A DNA stretch of 64,000 nt from Lethocerus indicus (GCA_019843655.1 JACDQD010000007.1:25686365-25750364); one strand, 5' to 3'; counted from the stretch's first letter, positions 1 to 12,681 are shown. The notes: generated by a model not told the origin, from the sequence alone. Numbers and translations: made by a program.

Positions 1-993
1 TATTACCGCCCTAATGCTTATCAATCATATGGCGAATACTCGTTCAAGATAGTAGTGAACGGGCAAGAGATATGAATCCAGAGCGCCCTTTGCCGACAAA
101 CTAGACGTAATTCTACTGACGATGGCGAAAAACCAAACCCGATCTACAATCAGGTAAAGGCAAAAATCGGAAAAAACTCGTGAAAAAAGACCTTATCTAC
201 TCGACCTTGGTACTTAAAACAATTACGTTGAAGGCAATTATGATAATATACATGGCACATGTTGATACGAGCTATCCTACATATTGTCATAATAATTTCA
301 TATGATGGATAATTATAAAAATCGTGAAAATCACATATGTAAGTTTATAACTATACAAATAAATTTTTCACTAAATCAGATTACTTATTAAAGCAATTAT
401 ATTCAGATATCACTTAAGTAGGGAATCGGTAGATGCGGAGACAATGTACAAGCGACTCTCATCATGAATAATGTATATATACATTAAAGGGGTTCCGGCC
501 GGCACCACCGCCGACCTTTCATTGTGGACAACCTATACAACTGTATAATTACTAAGTGATTTCAGTATCCTATGTCAAAGTAATCATTCTTTAGTGCCAC
601 TCATTTAGAGTGTTAATTCCGATCAACCACAATACCAACTGATTCCAGTGACACACGTCACTGATACGTCAATATTTATTTCACCCGCAATCAAGTTAAC
701 TGTTAATATAAAATAAATATTAAATTAGATATTATTAAATTTTGCAGACAGAATACACAAGTAACATTTTGGGTGGAAATAGGAATTCGCACCGATTACG
801 ACAAGAGCTGGGCGGTATTTTTTTATTAGTCTTTCGCTCATGTGAAAGCAATTTATACGAATAAATTGTTCAATTTACATTTTTAATCGTCCAAGTTTAA
901 TTTTTTTCTTTCTGGAGTGATCCCAAATATATCGTCAAGTTGCCAAAACTAGACCGAGGCAGAAAATAAACCCAAAATAGCTTGCGTATTATG

Positions 994-1032
<39 letters not shown>

Positions 1033-1717
1033 ATCAAAAATCGTCTGGCATCTGTTGTTTTACTGTGTGAGGGAAATGTTCTATGTATGTTGTAAGGTGT
1101 AAGTTGTATGTCCTTTGTATTCTCGCCCCTATTACGAAGTTGAATATCAAAACGACGCTTATAAATACACAATTGTTCCTAAAAGATCAAATTCAGATTG
1201 TTTATTATTGTCATTATTCTTAATGTAACTATTATTTCATTTCTTACGTCTTACCAGTGAAAAAAAAGTTTTTTGTCGGATGAGCGAGAAGAATTACTTT
1301 GATATTTGGAGACCGCTTTTTTTTTAGAGAGAGGGGGCAAAGAAACAAGAAAGGAAGAAGGACGACGGGTCGAACAACTAAGACCGAAAACCGATACTGA
1401 TCTAGTTTCAGAGTTAAGTGGGAGATTTAAGACCCTAACCATCGGATCACGACCCCGCGTGCGATAAAACACTGCTCAGTGAATTTTACAACCGGCAATA
1501 AACTCTCCCCCGTTCAGTGGGACGCTTTTCAGGGACTGCAGGAATCAGACTATTCCAACAGATATCCATGTTGCGAAAAATTTAAAAAATCTCTTATTTT
1601 TTTCATAAATTAGTAATGACATATAAAGGTAAAAAGGTCTGAAAGTGAACTACTTAGTTGATTGCTGGATAATAGATCAGAATTAAGTTTAAACAATAAA
1701 TTATTAGTTTGGAATAC
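1..1717. other. AT-rich sequence, no gene seen
   Basis: I see no exon-like reading frame here. The stretch is AT-rich and holds a TA dinucleotide run near 992-1029. Open frames on either strand are short and have low-complexity or AT-driven composition. Confidence 0.5.
992..1029. repeat. (TA)n microsatellite
   Basis: A nearly pure AT/TA dinucleotide tract. Similar tracts recur through the window. Confidence 0.9.
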
Positions 1718-1905
1718 TTGTTTTTGTGGTCTGCGAGGGGTTGGAATATACCGTAGATTTCGCGTTATTCTGTCTCCTCTCGCCGGTTTGGTTTTTTTTC
1801 TAGACCGGTTTCGGCAGTAGCGGTGTTAGTTACATGCTTCTGGGGTACGGTCCGCCAAAAGACCAAACCGGTGAGAGAGGAGACAGAAGGACGCGAAATC
1901 TAATA
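1718..1905. mobile_element. Foldback MITE family 1, internally deleted copy
   Basis: The left arm starts with the family's terminal segment (TTTGTGGTCTGCGAGGGG) and continues with the CTGTCTCCTCTCGCCGG block. The right arm carries the inverse block and ends near CGCGAAATCTA. The middle is shortened: the part between the TTTCGG and CAGTAGCGG motifs is missing. Identification rests on similarity to the complete copy at 51,325-51,635. Confidence 0.75.
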
Positions 1906-4503
1906 ATAAATTATCAATTTATAAACACTGCGCCTAAACCAATCTGGATGTAAGGACTCGAAAACGTAGGGGACAAGATACAAAAATTTACATAATTAAA
2001 ATAACAACCGCACCCCACCTACTATTTCTCCAACCTCGCCCTACATAAAGAACTTAAACCTTTAAGTTTAAGCTAAATAGCTTTTATTTTAGCTAAAAAT
2101 TAGCTAAAGTTTTAGCTATGCTGTCAAATTTAAATTGATAAAGGCAACCTGGTCAACATCCCCCAGTGTTATTTTATTGTAAGGGAAAGCCATCTAAAAT
2201 TATGAACGCTGGCGGTTAGGGGCAGGTAATGAGAATAAGTTTCGGTGTGTGTCAGTGTGTTTGTGCGGCTGGCACTTGACTCTCTATGGATGCCGTCGAT
2301 GGGAGGCCGGTTGAGGGGGTTGGTTGAAGCAAGGGCGGTGGTGGTGGTAGGGACACAAAATGTCAATACTCGGGGTCCGGTGTGACAGGGGATGCTTCTT
2401 CCCCTTCAGGGGGAGAGGGAGGGTACCTGTGCTCTGACGTCATGGCTCGCCGGGTATAAAATGAAAATTGTCAATCGTTTGGCCGATAATCATTTTTTCT
2501 TTAATACCCGGCACGTGACACATTATTTAAAAACCTTGTGTTTTTCAAGTTTCCGATACTCGGTAGTATCGGATTCTCCGATTCGGCATACCGACTGAAA
2601 CCCCCGCGTTTGGCCTCTCTGTTTTGCTACAGCCCGAAACATCCTCCGATATTTTGCTTCCCGGTACAAATAAATAATACGTATACGCGTAATAAATTAT
2701 TTATAAGGCCTGACTAAATTGACCCCTCAACACCTCAGCTAATTTGGCTCTCATAATCTCTGGATTAGAAAGGTGCCGAGATCCTGGGAAAGACCGGAAA
2801 CGGTGGCAACCCGAAAATCCTACAATCAAGCCTTATATTGGGTTGTATATTATATGGGTCAGTTTGTAAAAGGAGTTCCCAATTTTAATTTCTATTTAAA
2901 TTCGAATAAAATACTATTATTGTGGCAGTCTGAGATAGACCAGTATCTATCGGCCGCTATAAATTAATAGGTTAATTTAATTAATTAACTTGAAAGAAAC
3001 AGCACGGAAGATGATAGTCTATTATCAATAGCTATATTGGTTAAGCGATTCACGTAAATATAAATTTCGGTAATGGGACACTCTTAAGGACGGTAACAGT
3101 ACAGTGACATGAGATTAAACTAGAAAGTAGTGGTGTTCAGGTATGAGAATGCAGAGTGTATTATTATAATTCATTTTCAAAATTGGCCGATAATAATACT
3201 TTGTAACTGTGAAAAGGTTACTGAGCCAGGGAAAAGTCGATAAGAGTGGGGCACCCCAATGAAAACCCTAGAACTATTTTGGGTATATACTAATACATAG
3301 ACTGTACTAATAGATAGATTTCTTGCTAACTAATGCCGTGAGATTGAGGGGAATTGAGTGTATTTTCAATATTTATTAGATTGATAATTGAAGCCTGAGT
3401 GTTTGCATACAGAAATTAAACGGAAAATATGAAGTATGATTATATGACATTATATGACCTATTCGAGAACGCCTTGGGCTTCTGGCCGTCGCCAGTAGCA
3501 AACGATAAATAAGTGAAAATAAATGCTTTTTTGCTACGACGCTATACCGTTAAGCTGGATGCGCGAATATATCTTCGTTGGTGGGACAATCTGGAGGACA
3601 GTAACACTGTAGTGACAACAGGAAGAGCAGGAGGCCGATCTAGGATAACACCCGAAAACATCTGTTATAGATTAAACTAGAAAGCAGTAGTGCTCCTGAA
3701 CTGTTCACAGTGGAGGTAGTCCAGAAACGGGAGGATGTATTGCAGAATGCATTATAACTCTATGTATAACCACACAGGCCGCAACCTGGAATCGAACCTC
3801 AGTCCTCTGGAACACAGTCAACCGAGATAACAATAGCAGATAGGCAATAATACTAATGTACCCGGGGGGGGGAACTAATTTTCCCGAACAATTAAAAGCC
3901 GATTTTAGTGAATAATTACGTCAATTCAAATACCGTTAATTACTGAATGTACAATCAAATTAAAAAAACAAAAAATGCTCCTTTGTAAATTGACCGTACA
4001 TTATGGACGCGTCGACCAGCGTCCCTCAGGTTTACTATAATTTCGGGATTACATCTACCTTTTGCTGTAACGGGTAATTGCCTGAGAAAAACCGATTTTT
4101 TTTACCAATTTTCTACGCGCATTCGACCCGACAACTTCGGCAGGCGGTAACGTTCCCCAGTATTCTGTTACCGAGAGTTATCATCACCGGGGCTTATCTG
4201 AAATGATTTTATTGCCCTATACTATCTGCTCGTCGATCGACTATCGATGGAGTTCGGTTGTTGCGAAAAAATGGTGAAAAATAATTCACTTGAACGTAAA
4301 ACTAATGTACCAGACAATAACAATCATCGATAGGCACCGCTGCAGGAAAATTTGGGAACCCTTATATAGAATAAGATAGTTATTATATATAGATACTTGA
4401 AATTTTCTTAATTCGGGGAAACCGGTTTTCATAGTAGACAGTTCATAGAAAACAGTTCAATCTACACAAGGTAAAAAAATATTAAAACTGAACTCAACAA
4501 ACA
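1906..4503. other. Intergenic, repeat fragments, no supported gene
   Basis: No convincing exon was found. Two related segments, about 3,087-3,175 and 3,598-3,760, share a core including GATTAAACTAGAAAG, so they are copies of one dispersed repeat. A segment at about 3,775-3,830 read on the minus strand contains GGTTCGATTCC, a tRNA-like B-box, and may be a SINE relic. Confidence 0.45.
2435..2461 (+). promoter_or_regulatory. CRE-like palindrome followed by TATA box
   Basis: TGACGTCA (2,435-2,442) is followed after 12 bases by TATAAAA (2,455-2,461). The downstream frame does not look like a protein. An AATAAA-type motif lies about 200 bases further on. The layout could be a promoter or part of a solitary LTR, and nothing here decides between them. 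Confidence 0.3.
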
Positions 4504-4885
4504 AGTATAATAGTGTCAATTGAAGACAAGTCAGGGGTTAATTATGAAACTTATGAATCACTGTAAATGTCTTTATTGGATTAGTCTAGGCCAGGGATCC
4601 TACAGGATATTAGTGTGGCTCTATCAAATTAATTTGGGTACGAAATAAAATTTAGAAAATATTTTACCGAATATTTGGGATTTTATTTTCATGTATTTTT
4701 ATTTTATGTGTGTTTAACAGTCACCTATATTGAAATTGATATGGGCACATATTTTTCCAATATTTAGTGGTTTAATTAAAGAGGTTTACATTTGGAATTT
4801 TTAGACTAAACCTATAAAGAAACTTAAAGAGAATATGTAAGTTTCATTATCTCCTCACTTGTCTTCAATTGTACTATTATAGTGC
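4504..4885. mobile_element. Short element with about 45-bp terminal inverted repeats
   Basis: The left end (4,504-4,552) contains CAATTGAAGACAAGT. The right end (4,837-4,885) contains its inverse, ACTTGTCTTCAATTG, with matching flanks that extend the inverted repeat to about 45 bases. The 280-base interior is AT-rich and non-coding. This is a MITE-like non-autonomous DNA element whose superfamily I cannot assign. The target duplication is not clear. Confidence 0.65.
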
Positions 4886-5944
4886 ACAGCAGGTGTTTTT
4901 GTAACAATGTTTATTATTATAACTATATTTTATATTTTTCCTGAATGTTCACTTTTGTCCATTTATTTATTAATTTGATATATTTATATATATTTAATAC
5001 TATATATATTAATATATAAAATATTAATATTTTATATTTATATATTTAATTTACTATATATTTATTATAATTTATTTATTTATCAACAGGAAATATCTCC
5101 AGTTTTAGATTTGTTAGCTAAATTCAATACTTTAGATTTGTTATAAAATATTTTTTTAATTTTATAGTTTTGGAAAATAATACAATGATTTCAGTAGTAT
5201 TAAATGGAGATTGCCTATTTCTATTTGTTATCCATAAATATAATAATTTTTAATTTAATTTTTTTTATTTATATCGCATAACTGACGCACAGGTCATTCA
5301 TGAGGAAATATCTGTCCCATGTTATTCATCTTAAGAATATTTACCCATTAGACATACTATTTTCACTAAAAATTGTTCTGAAACCATATCAATTCATTTG
5401 GATTATTACAGCATTAAACTAAATCCATTGAGCCTAATAAGTAATTAACATTAACATTGGAAAATTGTTAAAATGAAAAGTAATAATTGGTATATAATCT
5501 ATTAAACTGAACTATTGTCAAAATCCTAATTGTTAAATATTAATTTTATTTAAAAGTAATAATTAAATGAGCAATTTCAATTTTGAATTAATTAAATGCT
5601 GTGTTCATTAAGCACCTAAAAAATATTATAAATGGATTGCTGCATTTATTATATTATTAATTTTATGATATTAGAATTTCAATGGAAGTAGCCTAGCCTG
5701 CACCTTTCCTCAAACAGTTTAAAAAACTAGTAACTGAATAATAAAATTTAAATAATATGGTTGAATAAAAGACTAACTAAGTGACCAATAAACCACTGAG
5801 ATATACCAATATAACTGTACTGCACGTAATCGCATCAGTTTTACAAACATGAAATCATAAATTAATTGTATACATTTTACTAGATAGAAACTCAGGAAAT
5901 CCATTAAATAAGGAAATATGGTGACATCAGTTCAAGCAGCTTGA
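4886..5944. other. AT-rich sequence, no gene seen
   Basis: Strongly AT-rich with short TA-rich palindromic patches near 4,975-5,060. No reading frame with protein-like composition was seen. Confidence 0.5.
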
Positions 5945-6692
5945 CCCAAAAAGCTGAATTATTTGTATCTTACCTAGTTATTAATTTCACTTATGTGGGT
6001 TCTATTTTACCTCAGATTTGCCAAGTGGTTTATATGAATAGAATACTAGGACTATATTAATTATTTTATGAATATTATATCAAATTAAAACAGTTAATTC
6101 ATAAACTCCAACATCATAAATAAATATTTTTTTAGTATTGCATCATATTACAACAATAATGATAAATGAGCGAAACAAAATAAAAATTTGAAATTCTGTA
6201 CCCCAGAACACTCAGCATTATCCAAAAAGCTAAATTATATGTATCTTACCCTAGTAACTAATTTCCTTTATGTGGCTTCTATTTTACCTCAGATTTATAT
6301 GAATAGAATACTAGGACTACATTAATTTTTCAATGTATTATATATAGAATTAAAACAATTAATTCATAAATTTCAACACCAGAAATAATTTTTTATAGTA
6401 TTGCATCATATTATTATAAAAATGAAAAGATAAGGGAGCAAAATAAAAATTAGAAATTCTGTACCCCAGAATACAGGGGCTATATCCAAAAAGCTAAATT
6501 ATATGTATCTTACGGTAGTCATTAATTTCTCTTATGTGGCCTCTATTTAGTCTCAGATTTACCATGTGGTGTATATGAATAGAATACTAAGACTACATTC
6601 TTTATTCAGTGCATATTATATCAAATTAAAACAATTAATTCATAAACTCCACCACAGAAATAACTTTTTTATAGTATTGCATCATATTACTA
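5945..6692. repeat. Three tandem copies of a 263-278 bp AT-rich unit
   Basis: The segment AAAAAGCT(G/A)AATTAT followed by GTATCTTAC recurs at about 5,947, 6,225 and 6,488. Each copy continues with TATGAATAGAATACTA and ends with TAGTATTGCATCATATTA. The copies differ by substitutions and small indels, so this is an old local tandem duplication or a short satellite. Confidence 0.8.
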
Positions 6693-8587
6693 CAAAATGA
6701 AATAATAATGAAATTTATGTTACTGGAGTATATTTGAATTCCCAGTTATTATTATTCAAACCAGTGCCTAGTTAATTGTATCAAATAATAAGGACAATCT
6801 GATTCTAGGTTAAATATTAAATGTACTATTGGAATTTTATAAAATGAATCATCATTTTCTGGCACAAGAGATATGTAAAGGAACTAATTCCGGCCGTAAC
6901 TAAACTGATTCTAGTAAATAAAAAATTAATAAATTACAACAGAATTTATAGTTTTGAATATGTATTCCTACTTGTTGCTCTGATATAACTGCATACTGTA
7001 TAGGGTAATATGAAGTAATTAGAAATGTTGATAATTTATGAATCAAGTGCAATGAAATAATGCTTGTATTAAGTTAATGCCTGCATGCTTGTAAATTATG
7101 CTAAAAATCTCACCCTGCGTTGAATTTTCTTTGTATCTTCAATACCGGGCTCCCGGCCGCCATCTTGCCGGCACATCCTTTACCCGTATTTCAGTGTCCA
7201 CTCCCGAATTCAACGTATCGGTAATACAGTTAATATTAACGTCGTCCCGGTAACACGAAGCGTTATTTATAACACGTGATTCGACAAAATGAAATGATCT
7301 GAAAAGAAAACCAGCGGCTAGCATTTTCGCAACCGGCACAAAAAAACCACCCGTACAGAACTTGCACTCACTTTACACTGCCCACCTTATCTTGCAGTAC
7401 TACACATTGTAGGTAAAATAATCTCAAGTCGTAAATTTTACTAAAGGTAATTATATATATATTTTTTAATGATAATAATGAAAATATAATTATTATTTAT
7501 ACCCTCGATTCTGGATTTTTAAAATTTCTTTGTTTAAATAGTTTAAGTTATTTCCCACCCCCTTTGTCGGCTAGTGGCATTCCTGCCGCGGATAGGCGAT
7601 TGCAATTTATATTCAGTTGTTGAATTTTTACCCAGAAAATGCTAGCGTTATTCATCGTGTTCTTCGCGGAATTTTGTACTTCTTCTGTTCAGCTATCAAC
7701 GTCCGTTTCTTCGAAGGTTATAAATTTAACGCCAATATAAGTGTATAAAATGTAAATCTCACACGGTTTTACTTGCTCGAGAGGTTATTCGGGAACGCTT
7801 TCAGGTATCTTACCGCATCATTCGTTTCGATGATTCACTCGCACAAAACAATTTCTCGAACGATTCTGACCGATTATTTCTTGAAAATACGATTTTCTGT
7901 CGTTAACTTACTTCTGTCATGGATCCAGCAGGAAAAAACCGATTACCATACCCCCCTTTAAATTGGCACGAACGTAGATCCCCACAACGTACGGCTACCT
8001 AAGAAACAAATCAAATTACTTTATTCAGATTGTTTCTCATTGTATTATAAACAAAATTGAGTAAATATCTTCTGCTCTGTCTAAACATAGACAAAGTTGA
8101 AACAACTGATACTCAATTAATTTATCCATGTAATGCTAATCCATGTATCTAATAATGCGAATCTATGGAATTGTATGAGCAATAACAAAATTGTTTGAGA
8201 AGCTTGTTTTTCTCGTGAGGTTTCTTTACCCTGAATAATTCTATTCTTGTTTATTCGCGCTTGCAGTGCGATCGATATTTTTTGTGTCCAGTCGTGGAGT
8301 TCACATCCCATTTGTTGTTTTCCTATTATAAACATCAAAATTTTCGGAGATCCGAACATACGACTTCTATAAAATCAAAACAAAATATACTACCAACTTA
8401 TTTATTTATACTGTAATTTTTGATTTCTCTCAATTTCTCATTGTGAATATTCTGGAGCTGTATATACTCTTTATACAGCCCAATATACCGACGCTAATAC
8501 CAGCTCTGTTATCAACGCCGTTGTCGCTATTACTGGTGCCCACTACTATTTAGGAATATGTAATTTTTCTGTTGCAGGCGGTGAAAT
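6693..8587. other. Intergenic, two slightly GC-richer islands
   Basis: Islands of more even composition lie near 7,139-7,340 and 7,560-8,000. A minus-strand frame at 7,139-7,339 (66 residues, starting MPVAKML) and one at 8,117-8,359 (80 residues, starting MFGSPKIL) are open but unrecognised, with no flanking exons I could join in phase. I do not call them genes. Confidence 0.35.
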
Positions 8588-10869
8588 ATGGCCAGGTGCA
8601 ACGGGAAGGGGCAGAGTGCTAGGAGCGGATCCTGTTCGGAGGAAATGCAGGAGAGACAGGTGGTTGACGGTGTCGAGGGCTTCTGGGTGAAGAGTGACAC
8701 CGCCGGCCCAAGAGGAACAACCACGGAGACCGGTAGCACTGTCCTCCAGAAGAAATCCCATCACTCCAAGATAGACACTGATAGGTAACACTGAGTGTCC
8801 CCTTTAATAATATTCTAGTACTGCACAAAACAGCTACTACTTCTACTACAACTTCTAATGTCAATTTTACAACAGTTCCAAGCCAAATTCATATTTTTCC
8901 AAGTCACGTTCACCTTTTTCCGAAACCAGAAAATGGTACAGTTGTTGCCGTGCAGTAGCTTAAGCACCGAAAAGGTAATATAAATATTATTTTATTCCAC
9001 CCTCGGGTGGAAGGGTTTCTACCCTCTCGCCCTGAGACCCTCCCGGGTGTTTTCTGCTTCCTCTCAATACCGTATAATTACCGGGTACGTCCGCCTTTTC
9101 ACAGTTCCGACGAGCTGTGTCTAATATCGGACGGTACGTTCTACGACGGCCCCTGCAACTACCGGCAGTACAGCTGGAAGACCAAGAGGAGCTGGCAGGC
9201 CAAGTCCACCGAAGAGCCCCACCCCTCACCCAACAAGAGCCCCATTCTGCCCAATAACGACAGGTATATTACCATCGTATTAAGAATGCGTGAAAAAGTT
9301 TCATCTCTCAATACTGCCAGGTGATTGATTCTTTACGCCCTGTACAAAGATCTCCTGCAGCTGATGTAGACATACTGTTGCTGCGACGCCTATTGTATTC
9401 CCTACTGTTATTGTTGCTAATCGAAAATGACTTGTTCTGTACAGCATTCCCGAGGTCAAAAATACAGAAAATAATATATAATATCTACCATAATTAAGAC
9501 GGCTGATTGTTTACGCCCCCACCATATCCTTCTGCTCGGACGTGTGACCTTCCTGCAGGTGTTCGGACAAGAGGGCCGCGGACAACGGCGGAAAGAGGAA
9601 TCGGAAACGGGAGTTGATGGGGAAGACGGCGATGGAGTGGTTCCTGGAGAAGCGGGGGGAGGACGCCTGCCGGTGGATGAGGTTGACGCGGCACCGGGAA
9701 GGGAAAAAACTACCGGTCGTACCCAGGGAGAAGGCCACCAGCAGGTCGGCAACGCACATCCAAGATATCAGTATGTATATTCATGTTAACTGCTGGTGAT
9801 ACCAAGAATTAATAGTTTCGAATACCTGTTCAGTTCAGGACGAAATGTTGATAAACCGGTCTCGAGGGCGGAACTCTCACACGTGCCAACCGGAATAGAA
9901 AATCAAATAAAAAAAAAATTCCCCCTCCAACCCAAATCTAACCATAATCACTTGTCAGGAGATAGTGGATCGCTGGGGGGGGGATGTGTTACAGCCAGTG
10001 CAATGAGAACGGAATACATAAGGTGCCTAACACATTTACTTACTGTACCGATAAACCGAAACCGGTCTAGTATGTTTCTTCTTTTTTTATTCCAGGATAG
10101 GGTAAATAATATGGATAAATCCGGGTGGATGAGAGGTTTGCGCGACCAGAACTTGATTTTTCCTGTGTTTGGAAACGACCTGAGTGGGCTCCTTTTCCTT
10201 CTCGCCCCTCTCGGCTCTTGTCCGCTTTAGACGATGTCCACGTATATGTAGAACTCCAATTTCTTCCTTCCAATAGTTTCCAAACATAGGAAAAATCCCG
10301 GAACAGCCGGGTGTCACAATCCCTGCCAACCGATATTCTTCTCGCAAGATCAATCTATTTATTTACCTTCTTCCTGGACAGACATGCCGTCCGGCCAGTT
10401 GGGGACTAAAAAACGAGGCGGGGAAGTGGTCCCCCCTAAGAAGCAGTGCCCGAAAAAGCGGCGCCCGCGTCCCCCCAAGAAGGGAAAAGTGGGCTCGCCC
10501 CCTCCCGCCACAACGATCCCCGACCCCAAGGAGGAGAAGTTGATGCTCGAAATAAACACGAAGGAGGCCTTCCGCCCGCCGGTGGCCACCTGCATCGACG
10601 CCTACTCCTCGCCATCGCAGTCTTCTTCGAGTTCGGACGATTGTGAGGAACTGTCGTCCGGGTCGGAGGCGTCGGACGCGGGGGGTCGTCCGGGGCAAAG
10701 CGGGGACGGATGCGGCGAAGGCGGGGACGACAGCGACACCAGCGATGATGATGATACGGATGATGACCTCGAAGAGGGACAAGCCCCGAAGGGGGATTTA
10801 CCCACCACGAATGACTTAGACATGGCCATTGACGCACTCCGTGTAATCCACAATATCCTAGCCGAGTAA
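8588..10869 (+). CDS. Unrecognised protein with basic Pro/Lys and acidic Ser/Asp regions
   Basis: This is a four-exon model: 8,588-8,784, 9,105-9,263, 9,559-9,770 and 10,382-10,869. All joins are GT-AG with agreeing phases, and the total of 1,056 bases gives 351 residues. The start is the first ATG after a good acceptor (TTTCTGTTGCAG) at 8,577, so the 5' UTR is probably spliced. I recognise no domain and no signal peptide. Exon 3 encodes a positively charged stretch including KRNRKRELMGK. Exon 4 opens with a Lys/Pro-rich segment (KKQCPKKRRPRPPKK), a plausible nuclear localisation signal, and continues into a long acidic Ser/Asp region (SDTSDDDDTDDD) before the terminus HNILAE. A charged, probably disordered nuclear protein is an inference; the function is unknown. 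Intron 3 holds a decayed copy of repeat family 2. Exon phase agreement is the main support that it is real. Confidence 0.6.
10080..10345. mobile_element. Decayed copy of TIR repeat family 2
   Basis: This segment shares TTTTTCCTGTGTTTGG, GGAAACGACC and CGGAACAGC(C/T)GGG blocks with the family 2 copies at 14,091-14,435 and 17,083-17,391. Clear terminal repeats are no longer visible. It lies in intron 3 of the gene at 8,588. Confidence 0.5.
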
Positions 10870-11138
10870 ACCACATCCATACAGTAACTAGTACTAGTAC
10901 ATCGGGTTGAATATTCTCTAAAATTGAACGTGGACTATTACTTACTGTAAACTTGTAGTTACATCGTGGGTCATTTCTGTGACAGTATAATTGTCTTAAA
11001 TATCATATTCTGGATTCCGGATTCAGTAATATAAGCAGGATAATTGAAACTCGAGTGTAATTACCATTTAAATGTTTATTCGGATCTACAGAATTCAAGT
11101 AACTAGAATTCAGTATGTTCAATTGTTATATACATCTA

Positions 11139-11184
<46 letters not shown>

Positions 11185-11423
11185 CTTCATGTATTTATGA
11201 AAATAATTAATTATTTTTCCTGGATACCCTCCAGTTTACAGCCCCCCTTCGGTTTTTCAATATCAGGATTCAAAGCTTTAATTGCAAATACAAATAGCTT
11301 ATTTTACTTTGAATAAACATAGTTGACGATACACAAGTTGTGATTGATTACGGAGTTTATACATTTATGTACATGAGTACTGAATATAATTGTGCACAAT
11401 GGGGAAAATATCTTTAATTGCAG
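10870..11423. other. Short intergenic stretch with (TA)n tract
   Basis: AT-rich sequence with a TA dinucleotide run at about 11,141-11,180. No exon was seen. It separates the stop codon of the upstream gene from the next plus-strand exon. Confidence 0.5.
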
Positions 11424-12268
11424 AGATTGCGGAGTTGAGCAGATTGGCGAGGTCGAGAGCCGCTCTTACTGGAGCCGGGAGGGAGCCGAACATCGGGATA
11501 TCGGTGAAGATTGCACGAGAGTGCTGAACTACCAGTGTCTGCGGTACCCGTGGGAGAAGCGTGTGTTCAGGAGCCCGGTCACCGGCCAGCTGGTCGGCTA
11601 CACGAAGACCTACCCGCTGGTACACGTCGTCCACTCGGTCACCGTACTCTTCTCGACCATGCACAACACCGCCTCCAGGCAAGTACCCGCTCTGTAGCCG
11701 GACGAAGAGCAATAAATTAGTGCCGAATTTAAGGTTAAAGAAACAGTCCCCGGGCGGTATTGAGAGTAAATCTTTCACCGGAAGAGGGAATGAACGTAAC
11801 AATAAAAGCTAGGTCTAATTATTTTGTGGATTGCGGGGGTCTGAAATACCTCCTACTCCTCCGTCCTCAGTAGCAGTGCGAGTCACTTTGGCACACGGGG
11901 CGATTTTGGGGCATTTTAATTGCAACTCCGCTTGCTTCAATATCCTGACTCAAGTACTCACACCGCTACTGAAGACGGCGAGAAGCCGAAATCGGTCAAG
12001 CGAAAGACCGAAGACCGGCGATAGGAGACGGTATTCCAACCCCTTCTCAGGGCGAAAAACAGGTATTCAAAACAACTAGTATGCGTCTTTTTAAATATCG
12101 CTCAAGAATCCATCTCGTCCTCCGGTTACTCGTGAAGCTTTTGACCGTTTCCCGTTGTACGACAGGTACATAAGGATGGGCGAAGTGACCCACCGGCAAG
12201 GAGGAAGCCACAAGGACTGTACCGTACGCGTCCATGGCCACCTATCAGCCGTCTTCGCACAATACTAG
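11424..12268 (+). CDS. Unrecognised two-exon gene fragment (3' part)
   Basis: Exon A (11,424-11,682) follows the acceptor TTTAATTGCAG and encodes a segment with NYQCLRYPWEKRVFRSPVTG and ending TMHNTASRQ. Exon B (12,107-12,268) encodes RPPVTREAFDRFPLYDRYIR and ends at TAG. With donor CAA|GTACCC and acceptor CTCAAG the two join in phase 0. An AG|GCAAGT GC-type donor four bases earlier is an alternative, but it gives a poorer frame. AATAAA at 12,352 fits a 3' end. Upstream exons were not found. An ATG frame at 11,399 (MGKISLIAEIAELSRLARS) overlaps exon A in another frame, so the 5' part is uncertain. No family was recognised. Repeat family 1 sequence occupies the intron. Confidence 0.4.
11925..12073 (+). 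mobile_element. Foldback MITE family 1, right-arm fragment
   Basis: Contains CACCGCTACTGAAGACGGCG, the GAGACGGTATTCCAACCCC block and the terminal AAAACAGGTATTC, all in the order seen in the right arm of complete copies. The left arm is absent or unrecognisable. Confidence 0.7.
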
Positions 12269-12351
12269 GACGCTGCACATCCTTCATCGTACAAAGGTTT
12301 TATTATTTATTGTACAATCGACCTCCATGGTTATTAGGTACAATGTTGTGC

Positions 12352-12357
12352 AATAAA
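12352..12357 (+). promoter_or_regulatory. Polyadenylation signal AATAAA
   Basis: AATAAA lies 84 bases after the TAG of the plus-strand gene ending at 12,268, a normal distance for 3' end formation. Confidence 0.5.
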
Positions 12358-12675
12358 AAAGCCACCCGGTGATGGCGCATTTTATGAACTTGATAACTCC
12401 GTCAGGAGTCGGTATGTTGAGGTGGAGCAGAAAAAGTTAAGGAAGTGAGTTCGGTTTCTGTTTACCTCTAAGGATATATTAAATGTCGACTACTATACTG
12501 GCCCAATAGTCTCTGAGTTATGAAAATAGTATAATACAAAAAACGGATAATAAAAAATTTATTTATATTTTGTTTCAGATATTCGTGTATTGTGAGTCGA
12601 ACATACGTATTATATCCGTAAACATAAGAATTAAACAGTTCGAACAAATAAAAATTGTTAACGAACATCTGGCAA

Positions 12676-12681
12676 TTTATT
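12676..12681 (-). promoter_or_regulatory. Polyadenylation signal AATAAA (lipocalin gene)
   Basis: AATAAA on the minus strand begins about 50 bases past the lipocalin stop codon. The two convergent genes therefore end within about 330 bases of each other. Confidence 0.45.

Noticed and set aside
3775..3830. A true tRNA gene
   Set aside because: Only a B-box-like GGTTCGATTCC is visible. No complete cloverleaf could be drawn, so a SINE relic is more likely.
10363..10880. Four long open frames opposite or beside the last exon at 10,382-10,869
   Set aside because: They are shadows of the GC-rich exon. Only the plus-strand frame joins upstream exons in phase and ends with a sensible protein.
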